From Bacteroidales bacterium (GTDB lineage Bacteria; Bacteroidota; Bacteroidia; Bacteroidales; Dysgonomonadaceae): a stretch of 12,440 bases of DNA. The stretch is taken from assembly GCA_012798745.1 (NCBI GenBank), contig JAAZMQ010000054.1, positions 1 to 12,440 of the forward strand, given 5' to 3'. The notes under the pieces were generated by a model that made no database searches, was not told the origin of the DNA, and saw only the letters and a program-made list of their open reading frames with translations. Made by a program: the position numbers and the translations under genes. Below, piece after piece: positions 1-6,005 of the stretch (positions are counted from its first letter, which is position 1; each line of letters opens with the position of its first letter).

Positions 1-1
1 C

Positions 2-1114
2 CTGCGTTGCGTCGGATCGGAATCGCGCAAGCACGAACTGACGGCCGTGCTGGAGGAGTTGTCGGAAAAACGCCGTCGTACGTTGATCTCGCTCGACATG
101 CGGGTGAAGGCAGCCTTGTGGTCGCCCTTAACAGAGGAGAGTGAGCCGGCCGCGGTGTTGCGTTTTTGGCTCGACAAACAGGGGAAACGCCTCGTAAACG
201 GCAGCCGCGTTGCGCAGACGCGCCGCGTGAACGAAATGCTGCAGGATGTAGTCGACGATGCGTCCCTGCGCGAAGCGTTGGAGGCCCTTCACCTGATGCC
301 GCTCGTGGAGAGCCTTCGCGAGACGAACGATGCCGTCGGTGCAACCTTTTTGAAACGCAACGACGATTGGGCACGCAAGGAAAAGTCCAATAGGCGCGTC
401 ATCCGCAAATCGGTGGACGAAGCGGTGAAGCTGCTGATGGGCATGCTGGTGTCTTTTGCCGAGTTGGACGGACAAAGCGGGTATGCCGAGCCGATCGGTG
501 AATTGAATCGGCTGCTTGTCTATTACCGCAGGACGGTTGCCATGCGGAAAGGACGTCGATCGGCAGCAAAGGAAAGAGCGAAAAGCAGGGAGCATCGGAG
601 CAACACGGACATGCAAGGCGTTCGGGAAGAGCTCGACAGGCAGGGCACCCGTGAAGAGTTCGACATACAGGGCATGCAGGGCAGCCGGAACGAACAGGAA
701 AACCTGAACGAACGGAGCGAAGCGGGCGTATGGAACGAACGAAACAATTGGGGCATACAGAGTAAAGGGAGCAATCCGGGCGTAGGCGTAGAGGAGGGCG
801 AGCGGAACGAACGGAATAAAGCGAGTGTACAGGAGGACGAACGAGGCAAGCAGAATGAGCGAGACAGTTGGGGCAATTGGAACAAGCAAAGCAAATGGAG
901 CATCCAAGGCGAGCGAGGCGAATTAAGTAAGTGGGGCGAACAAGATAAATTCAAAAAGCAGGAGAGAAGAATAACGCTGAGAATGAAGAAAGACCTAGGC
1001 ATGCAGGGCATCCGTGAAAAGCAGGATACGCAAAAAAGAGGAATAATACTGAAAATGCAAGATGAACCGGACAAGCAGGACGGCCGGGACGAACAGGGTA
1101 GCGGTTATAAATAA
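2..1114 (+). CDS. DUF6261-like protein with long low-complexity tail (5' partial)
   Basis: The reading frame is open to the left edge (codons from base 2), so the N-terminus lies outside; the GTG at 47 is only the first possible start inside the window. The visible part has two halves. Roughly the first 190 codons resemble the C-terminal part of the DUF6261 family of Bacteroidota: a helical EKRRRTLISLDMRVKAAL stretch, a VNEMLQDV...LVESLRETND segment, and an ELNRLLVYYRRTVAMRKGRR end. The function of that family is unknown to me. From about base 600 the protein becomes a hydrophilic tail of about 170 residues rich in E, R, N, Q, G and K, with recurring MQGxRE, NERxxWG and KWGEQ motifs. GC is near 60% in the first half, far above the rest of the window. 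The stop codon (1112-1114) falls inside a subtilase remnant, so the native C-terminus was probably replaced. The family call is from memory of the pattern. Confidence 0.6.
   Translation: MRCVGSESRKHELTAVLEELSEKRRRTLISLDMRVKAALWSPLTEESEPAAVLRFWLDKQGKRLVNGSRVAQTRRVNEMLQDVVDDASLREALEALHLMPLVESLRETNDAVGATFLKRNDDWARKEKSNRRVIRKSVDEAVKLLMGMLVSFAELDGQSGYAEPIGELNRLLVYYRRTVAMRKGRRSAAKERAKSREHRSNTDMQGVREELDRQGTREEFDIQGMQGSRNEQENLNERSEAGVWNERNNWGIQSKGSNPGVGVEEGERNERNKASVQEDERGKQNERDSWGNWNKQSKWSIQGERGELSKWGEQDKFKKQERRITLRMKKDLGMQGIREKQDTQKRGIILKMQDEPDKQDGRDEQGSGYK
601..1100 (+). repeat. Degenerate coding repeats in the DUF6261-like tail
   Basis: The tail carries diverged repeats visible in protein and DNA. 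MQGVREELD, RQGTREEFD and MQGIREKQD recur near 610, 640 and 1000. NERNNWGIQSK, NERDSWGNWNKQSKW and SKWGEQDK recur near 735, 855 and 925. The DNA is strongly purine-rich on the plus strand. Because the purine bias also keeps other frames open, it creates long false ORFs on the opposite strand. The repeat unit is not regular in length. I read this as expansion of a short coding unit followed by divergence. No known domain is visible. Confidence 0.6.
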
Positions 1115-1340
1115 CTCATGGGGTGACCAAGGAAAGGAGTCTATATTATGAGGATTTACATAGCGTTGTCTTAGAAGATGCTATTTGTACTGCAATAACC
1201 TCTGGAAGAAACGGAAAAGGATGTGTCGTGCTTTTTGCAGCGGGAAATACAAACAGAAATGGAGTAGAGTATCCGGCATCCTTTGATTCCAGACTATTAT
1301 TCGTAGGAGCAACAAATCCTTCTGACAAGTTAGTTATTTT
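1101..1340 (+). pseudogene. Fragment of subtilisin-like (S8) serine peptidase gene, frameshifted
   Basis: Two frames together give a recognisable piece of a Bacteroidota S8 peptidase. The frame through 1104 reads VINNSWGDQGKESI before a stop. The frame from 1123 reads EDLHSVVLEDAICTAITSGRNGKGCV, then VLFAAGNTNRNGVEYPAS, then LLFVGATNPSDK. The INNSWG, GRNGKG, AAGN (oxyanion-hole Asn) and YPAS...VGATN blocks are in the order known for the family. The frame changes near 1138-1148, and homology fades at about 1335. The catalytic Asp and His regions and the GTS serine block are missing, so this cannot be an active peptidase. The 94-residue ORF at 1123-1407 is therefore a relic. It lies between the DUF6261-like gene and the convergent methyltransferase, and its 5' end overlaps the stop codon of the former. 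Confidence 0.75.
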
Positions 1341-2147
1341 CCAAGCCGGTTATATAAAAACAAGATGTCGTGAAGAAATTTCTGAAATATCGAATATGAG
1401 AAATTAAAGATGGTAATTTTCGTGGTTTTAGGTTGAACTTTTGCTTATAATGTGGATTTATGAACCATAAGCATCTATTAATCTGGATATAATTGTTACT
1501 CTTCAAAAGTCTCTCAAACTTTTCTATTGAAACTCTACACTCCTTTATATCCAACAATTCATCAACACATGAGTGTTCTTCACCAAAAGAATATAGTAAC
1601 CATCGATATATAGGTACCGGTAAAAGATGAAAGAATGGCAATTTTGACAAAAATTTATTTCTACAAATTTGCTGATGACCCCCAAAAGGCATCTGCCATG
1701 CAGGAAATCTCCAAAAAATAATACCGTCCTTCGCGACAAATTGTTTTAGATGTTTCAAAAATCCTCCTTGCGATCAATATGCTCTATCACATCCTGCACC
1801 AATATAATATCATACTTTTCTTCGTCTGTTTTATTCATCTCAAAGAAATCTACTGAAACGAATTTACCCATAATATTTAAAGAACCATAAAACGATTTAG
1901 CCTCTAAAATCCTTTGCTCCGAGCGATCAATACCTGTTACATTACAGCCAATTTCGGCAAAAGGCAATAAATTACCACCCTCTCCACATCCAACTTCAAG
2001 CACTTTACAACCATCATTTATGGCATAATATTTTCTTACATAACCAATGTAAAACTCCCTCGAAGTATTGGCTAGTTCGGTGAAATAACGTAATCGATCT
2101 GAATGTCTTCCCTGCATACAGTATTTTATATATTTAAATAAATACAT
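1330..2147 (-). pseudogene. Class I SAM-dependent methyltransferase gene split by a frameshift
   Basis: Two adjacent minus-strand frames join into one methyltransferase of about 272 residues. The N-terminal part (2147 down to 1755) carries the SAM-binding motifs: motif I KVLEVGCGEGGNLLPFAE, the acidic strand end VTGIDRSEQRI, and DIILVQDVIEHI. It stops with TGA just after EDF. The C-terminal part (1758 down to 1330) continues as LKHLKQFVAKDGIIFWRFP followed by WQMPFGGHQQICRNKFLS, typical of small-molecule or glycan methyltransferases. Restoring one T in the run of five Ts near 1750-1755 would give an uninterrupted protein. The ATG at 2145-2147 is the first start; a second in-frame ATG (MQGRHS) lies at about 2114. 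GC is only about 32%, unlike both flanks, which suggests recent acquisition. Substrate is unknown. The gene is probably inactive unless frameshifting, restart or a sequencing error explains the break. Confidence 0.8.
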
Positions 2148-2152
2148 ATAAC

Positions 2153-2170
2153 TTACTGACTTTTCAGTAA
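2153..2170. repeat. Perfect 7-bp inverted repeat upstream of the methyltransferase
   Basis: TTACTGA at 2153-2159 and TCAGTAA at 2164-2170 are perfect complements around a 4-base loop. The pair sits 5 bases before the methyltransferase ATG on the minus strand, so it would form a small hairpin in that leader or serve as a binding site. Role unknown; a chance origin is possible in AT-rich DNA. Confidence 0.45.
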
Positions 2171-2414
2171 TTTACTAAGATAATAAAGATTGCGTAAAAT
2201 ACCGCAAGGTATAATTCTAATGATTAATAAATCTTCGGTTTGTTACTTAACGAATCCCGGTTATTGCCTTAAAACAGTATCGAGAATTTATTGCTACATC
2301 ATTCATAATACGAATCTGTGTTATCATCATCAGAAATTATGATAGAAATTCAATACAGTGCGTTTTTTTGTACCAGCAGGGTGACTCTACAGCCTTGATT
2401 TTTATTTTTGCTTG

Positions 2415-2446
2415 CTTGGAAATGCCTCGATTTTCATGTACATTTG
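2415..2446 (+). promoter_or_regulatory. Bacteroidota-type promoter for lptB-ruvX-def
   Basis: TACATTTG at 2439-2446 matches the Bacteroidota -7 consensus TAnnTTTG exactly. A CTTG at 2415-2418, 20 bases upstream, fits the -33 element (consensus TTTG). Transcription would start at about 2451-2454, leaving a short leader of some 12-15 bases before the ATG at 2466. That supports this ATG over the upstream TTG at 2412, which would lie outside the transcript. Confidence 0.65.
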
Positions 2447-2465
2447 TATAAATTTTCCGAATAAA

Positions 2466-3272
2466 ATGGATGAGAATTTAGTTGAAGTGGCAAACGTAGC
2501 CGAAGCTTCCGGTTTGAATGACGAACCGTTGATGTTGCGAACGGAGAATCTGGTAAAAAAATACCGGACGCGTACAGTGGTGGATCATGTTTCCATCAAT
2601 GTGCAACAGGGAGAAATTGTCGGGCTGTTGGGGCCAAACGGTGCCGGAAAAACCACCACCTTTTATATGGCTGTGGGATTGATTGTTCCAAATAAAGGCG
2701 AAATTTATCTTGGCAACACCAACATAACCAACTTTCCTGTTTATAAACGTGCACGGCACGGAATTGGTTATTTGGCACAAGAACCATCCATTTTTAGGAA
2801 GATGACGGTGGAAGACAATATTAGGGCTGTGTTGGAATTTACCGACAAAACGCCGAATGAACAAAAGCAAAAACTCGAAAGTCTGATTTCGGAATTCGGA
2901 TTGCAAAAGGTGCGAAAAAATCAGGGAGATCGTTTATCCGGTGGTGAACGCCGTCGGGCCGAAATTGCACGTTGCTTGGCTATAGATCCTAAGTTTATCA
3001 TGCTCGATGAACCTTTTGCCGGTATTGATCCTATTGCTGTACAGGATATTCAATCCATTGTAGCTCAGTTGAAATATCGCAACATTGGCATTTTGATTAC
3101 CGATCACAATGTAGACGAAACGCTGAGTATTACCGATCGTGCTTATCTTCTTTTTGAAGGAAGAGTGTTATTTCAGGGAACAGCTGAAGAGTTGGCTGCT
3201 AATCCAATTGTTCGGGAGAAGTATCTTGGTCATGATTTTGAATTGCGTCGTAAAAAATTTCAGGTACAATAA
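2466..3272 (+). CDS. lptB: LPS export ABC transporter ATP-binding protein LptB
   Basis: Cytoplasmic ATPase that powers extraction of lipopolysaccharide from the inner membrane together with LptF/LptG, which are not in this window. All ABC hallmarks are present, numbered from the ATG at 2466: Walker A GPNGAGKT (56-63), Q-loop Gln105 in YLAQE, signature LSGGE (157-161), Walker B FIMLDE (177-182) and the H-loop DHN with His214. LptB-specific stretches include TTTFYMAVGLI, PVYKRARHGIGYLAQE, DEPFAGIDPIAVQDIQ and NIGILITDHNVDETL. The predicted product is 268 residues, slightly long because about 22 residues precede the usual MLRTENLVKKY start at 2532, which is the alternative start. First gene of an operon with ruvX (10-base gap) and def. 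It is transcribed away from the decayed left block. Confidence 0.93.
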   Translation: MDENLVEVANVAEASGLNDEPLMLRTENLVKKYRTRTVVDHVSINVQQGEIVGLLGPNGAGKTTTFYMAVGLIVPNKGEIYLGNTNITNFPVYKRARHGIGYLAQEPSIFRKMTVEDNIRAVLEFTDKTPNEQKQKLESLISEFGLQKVRKNQGDRLSGGERRRAEIARCLAIDPKFIMLDEPFAGIDPIAVQDIQSIVAQLKYRNIGILITDHNVDETLSITDRAYLLFEGRVLFQGTAEELAANPIVREKYLGHDFELRRKKFQVQ

Positions 3273-3282
3273 ACTATAAACC

Positions 3283-3705
3283 ATGGGTCGACTTCTTGCC
3301 ATCGATTACGGAAAAAAACGTACAGGTATTGCAGTGAGCGATCCGTTGCAGATTATTGCCAATGGACTGACTACCGTTAAAACCTCAGAGATATTCGATT
3401 TTCTTCAAGATTATCTGCAGAAAGAGGAAGTAACAACGATTGTTGTGGGATTACCCAAGCAGATGAGTGGCGAGATGTCGGAAAATATGCAACGTGTTGA
3501 AGTTTTTGTTAATAAATTGAGGCAAAGGTATCCTTCTATTCCGATAGAGTATTATGATGAACGCTTTTCTTCGAAAATGGCGCATCAGGCAATGATTGAC
3601 GGTGGATTAAAGAAAAAAGCCCGACAAAATAAGGCATTGGTTGATGAAATCAGTGCGACCATTATTCTTCAAGGATATATGGAAAGTAAACGAATGAAAG
3701 AGTAA
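3283..3705 (+). CDS. ruvX: YqgF/RuvX-family putative pre-16S rRNA nuclease
   Basis: Small cytoplasmic RNase H-fold protein of 140 residues, the usual family length. The family was first named a putative Holliday junction resolvase and is now linked to maturation of the 16S rRNA 5' end. Visible family features are the N-terminal strand with Asp8 in AIDYGKKRTGIAVSDP, the VVGLPKQMSGEMSENMQ loop (54-70), YDERFSS (91-97) and the C-terminal KALVDEISATIILQGYME with Asp121. The acidic residues Asp8, Glu93 and Asp121 are the likely metal site. It follows lptB by 10 bases and precedes def by 7, so the three are almost certainly one transcript. Confidence 0.92.
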   Translation: MGRLLAIDYGKKRTGIAVSDPLQIIANGLTTVKTSEIFDFLQDYLQKEEVTTIVVGLPKQMSGEMSENMQRVEVFVNKLRQRYPSIPIEYYDERFSSKMAHQAMIDGGLKKKARQNKALVDEISATIILQGYMESKRMKE

Positions 3706-3712
3706 AAAAATT

Positions 3713-4270
3713 ATGGTTTTACCAATATACATTTATGGGCAACCCGTTTTGAGAAAAGTTGCCAACGATATTGATCCTGCAAATTATCCTCATTTGAATG
3801 AGTTGATCGAGAATATGTTTGAGACGATGTACAATGCCGATGGAGTTGGGTTGGCAGCCCCTCAGGTAGGTCTTGAAGACCGTATTTTCGTTGTCGATCT
3901 TACTGTTTTGGCAGATGAGAACCCCGAATTTGAAGGATTTAAAAAGGTGTTCATCAATGCACATATTTTAGAACGAACGGGTGATATTGAATTCATTGAG
4001 GAAGGTTGTTTAAGTTTGCCCGGTATTCATGAGAAAGTGCCACGCGAAAACCGGATACGCATTCAATACCTTGATGAAAATCTGCAACTTCACGATGAAG
4101 TATACGAGGGTTTTAAAGCACGCGCCATTCAGCACGAATACGATCATTTGGATGGGATTCTGTTTGTAGACAGAATTACTCCTTTGCGCAAGAGATTGAT
4201 CAAAGGGAAATTATCGAATATGATGAAAGGCAAAATCGATTGTCATTATAAAGTGAAAACTTTAAAATAA
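3713..4270 (+). CDS. def: Peptide deformylase
   Basis: Removes the N-terminal formyl group from new proteins in the cytoplasm. The 185-residue product has all three peptide deformylase motifs: GVGLAAPQ (44-51), EGCLS (97-101) and HEYDH (141-145). Cys99, His141 and His145 are the metal ligands, and Glu142 is the catalytic acid/base. Start ATG lies 7 bases after ruvX. As last gene of the lptB-ruvX-def operon, it ends just before a hairpin shared with the convergent GH88 gene. The C-terminal KRLIKGKLSNMMKGKIDCHYKVK tail is basic, a common trait in Bacteroidota versions. Confidence 0.96.
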   Translation: MVLPIYIYGQPVLRKVANDIDPANYPHLNELIENMFETMYNADGVGLAAPQVGLEDRIFVVDLTVLADENPEFEGFKKVFINAHILERTGDIEFIEEGCLSLPGIHEKVPRENRIRIQYLDENLQLHDEVYEGFKARAIQHEYDHLDGILFVDRITPLRKRLIKGKLSNMMKGKIDCHYKVKTLK

Positions 4271-4284
4271 AACAATAATGCTTT

Positions 4285-4308
4285 AGGCCTTATGTGTTAA
4301 TAAGGCTT
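4285..4308. terminator. Hairpin between convergent def and GH88 genes
   Basis: AGGCCTTAT at 4285-4293 pairs with ATAAGGCTT at 4300-4308 (one G-U pair on the RNA) around a 6-base loop. It sits between the ends of def (+) and the GH88 gene (-), the expected place for a bidirectional terminator. No clear U-tract follows on either strand, so an intrinsic terminator is plausible but not certain. Confidence 0.5.
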
Positions 4309-4322
4309 GATGAGTTGCCCTT

Positions 4323-5525
4323 TCATTTTTCCAACTCTCTTTTTCTTTTCAAAGCTTCCAGGAAGTAATAATCGGCATAGTTGAGCGGCACATCCACTTC
4401 CGAGTTGGCCGGCAGGCTGCCTACCGAATGCATCAGCAGAAAATATCCGTTTTCTCCGACTTTTGCTCTGTAATCGGTTCCGGCGAGCGTTTTCAGGATG
4501 TGGTCTGCCCACGCTTTGTAATCCTTTGTAGTCGAATAAGTAGATATTTCATACAGGGCCGATGCCAAAATCGCTGCTGCTGAGGCATCACGGTACGTAT
4601 TCGGAATATCGGGAGCGTCATAATCCCAATACGGGACTCCATCCGCGGGATAATTGGGATGGTTGGCAACAAATTCGAGGGCCTTTTCTGCTTGTTGCAG
4701 GTATTTCGGTTCGTTTGTCTCGCGATAGCACATCACGAAACCGTATATTCCCCAGGATTGTCCACGCGACCATGTGCTTTCGTCCGAATAACCCTGAGCG
4801 GTATTTTTGTGGCGTACCGTTCCTTTTTCGGGATCATAATCTACTACATGCCAAGTACCGTAATCCGGCCGATAATGATTCTTTATCGTTTGGTCGGCAT
4901 GACTCACGGCTATGCGGTAAAAAGTAGAATCGCCCGATATTTTGGTAGCATTAAAAAGCAATTCCAGATTCATCATGTTGTCGATAATGACGGGACATTT
5001 CCAGTCTTTGTTTGGATTGGCATTCCACGATTGGATGATTCCGGCACCGGGTTTATAGCGTGCGATGAGTGATTTGGCTGCCTGCACGATCACCTTTTCG
5101 TAGGCTTTGTTCCCCGTCAGCCGCAAACCGTTTCCGTAACTGCAATTTATCATGAATCCCACATCGTGCGTGTTGGTCAGATATTGAACAGTGTCTAGGG
5201 CTTCGGTGTGTTTTTCTGCCGGCATTTTCCATTTTTCGTCTCCTGTCAATTCGTATATATACCACAGGCTTCCCGGAAAAAAGCCGGAGGTCCATTCCCA
5301 GGGAGGAATGAAGACGTGTTTACCGTTGATGAACGATTTGGGATTGAGAATTTTTCCCGAATCTTCAATCATTTTGGTCATCAATCCGTATTGTTTTGCG
5401 GCAAAATCCGTGTTTTCTGCTACATAATTAGCGTTGTCCGATTCGCTTTTCTTGCTTTTATTTTTACAAAAGGAGAAGCTTAATAGTATGAAAGGCAGGC
5501 ATAATAAAAGAAATAATTTTTTCAT
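4323..5525 (-). CDS. Glycoside hydrolase family 88, unsaturated uronyl hydrolase, exported
   Basis: Releases 4,5-unsaturated uronic acid from oligosaccharides made by polysaccharide lyases, by hydrating the vinyl ether. The 400-residue product has an (alpha/alpha)6-barrel pattern and clear GH88 motifs: PWEWTSGFFPGSLWY (75-89), THDVGFM (119-125) with candidate catalytic Asp121, CPVIIDNMMNLELL (177-190) with candidate Asp182, DESTWSRGQSWGIYGF (248-263) and RDASAAAI (312-319). It starts with a signal peptide ending FSFC, so lipidation at Cys20 is possible although the lipobox is weak; otherwise it is simply periplasmic. The ATG at 5523-5525 gives the full signal sequence. It follows the Gfo/Idh/MocA pseudogene by 63 bases on the same strand, which hints at a former polysaccharide-use cluster. 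No lyase or SusC/D pair is in view, so the natural substrate (glycosaminoglycan, ulvan, gellan or other) cannot be named. Confidence 0.9.
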   Translation of the reverse strand: MKKLFLLLCLPFILLSFSFCKNKSKKSESDNANYVAENTDFAAKQYGLMTKMIEDSGKILNPKSFINGKHVFIPPWEWTSGFFPGSLWYIYELTGDEKWKMPAEKHTEALDTVQYLTNTHDVGFMINCSYGNGLRLTGNKAYEKVIVQAAKSLIARYKPGAGIIQSWNANPNKDWKCPVIIDNMMNLELLFNATKISGDSTFYRIAVSHADQTIKNHYRPDYGTWHVVDYDPEKGTVRHKNTAQGYSDESTWSRGQSWGIYGFVMCYRETNEPKYLQQAEKALEFVANHPNYPADGVPYWDYDAPDIPNTYRDASAAAILASALYEISTYSTTKDYKAWADHILKTLAGTDYRAKVGENGYFLLMHSVGSLPANSEVDVPLNYADYYFLEALKRKRELEK

Positions 5526-5588
5526 TTTCGGTTATTTATGTTGTTTTAATTTATTTGTCGAGTATAGGGTTTTGTGCTATTCATCTCG

Positions 5589-5933
5589 TTAAGTTTTTTG
5601 TCGTGATTCGGACTTTGGCTGTCCGATTTTCCCTAATATTTTATCCATTATTCGGTTGGTACGGGTTGCCGTTATACAATTGCTTACCGGTTCGCTCCCT
5701 TTTCCGTTCAGGTAATTGACAATGCTTTCGATGAGATAAAACTGGATGTTTTCCGGGTTTTTTTCTATGAATGCTTGTCGACCTTTATCGTTTTCCAGTA
5801 CGATGGGGGTGAAATCGAACGTAGAGCAGGAAAGTTTTCCTTGTGTTCCTATAAAATCGATTGCATCCACATGAGCATTTTTTGATGCGACAAAACTCCC
5901 ACTTCCGCATCCGATAAATCCCCAATGTATCAT
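5589..5933 (-). pseudogene. Gfo/Idh/MocA oxidoreductase with large internal deletion
   Basis: The 114-residue frame joins the two ends of a normal cytoplasmic Gfo/Idh/MocA protein. The first ten residues MIHWGFIGCG are the start of its Rossmann fold. They run directly into FVASKNAHVDAIDFIGTQGK, then STFDFTPIVLE, NPENIQFYLIESIVNYLNGKG and ATRTNRIMDKILGKIGQ, which are the usual C-terminal part. Full-length relatives have about 320-330 residues as I recall, so some 210 codons are missing between residues 10 and 14, including most of the NAD-binding domain, the EKP motif and the catalytic region. The join keeps the frame, so a short protein could still be made, but it cannot be an oxidoreductase. 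The ATG at 5931-5933 and upstream bases are intact. The gene lies 72 bases after the ccsBA stop and 63 bases before GH88. Confidence 0.8.
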
Positions 5934-6005
5934 TTCATCTTCTATTTATCCGGTTTATATGGTTTATAAAAAATTTATTCTTTGCGTAAGATGAATTAAA
6001 TTTAG

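Larger units (their letters stand above)
2148..2465. other. Spacer between divergent methyltransferase and lptB operon
   Basis: This 318-base AT-rich spacer holds the small inverted repeat at 2153-2170 and the lptB promoter near its right end. I found no conserved small ORF, tRNA or other RNA gene in it. No convincing promoter of the TAnnTTTG type is visible in front of the methyltransferase on the minus strand. GC rises towards the lptB end, so the edge of the low-GC island probably lies somewhere inside this spacer. Confidence 0.5.

Noticed and set aside
128..907. Long minus-strand ORF (259 residues) opposite the DUF6261-like gene, with a second one at 523-1074
   Set aside because: They are by-products of the purine-rich, GC-rich coding strand. 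The products are low-complexity hydrophobic sequence without known motifs, and the plus frame has the family pattern.
601..1100. CRISPR array or regular tandem repeat
   Set aside because: The repeats are imperfect, irregular in spacing and within an open coding frame; no constant repeat and unique spacer pattern.
1123..1407. Intact small 94-residue protein
   Set aside because: Its recognisable part is an internal piece of an S8 peptidase lacking the catalytic residues, with matching sequence upstream in another frame. It is a relic rather than a gene.
2148..2465. Hidden tRNA or small RNA gene in the spacer before lptB
   Set aside because: No cloverleaf, GTTC-type T-loop or terminator-like stem was seen; only a short inverted repeat and the promoter.
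5951..5969. Short tandem repeat GGTTTATAT/GGTTTATAA downstream of ccsBA
   Set aside because: Only two 9-base copies in AT-rich DNA; chance is sufficient.
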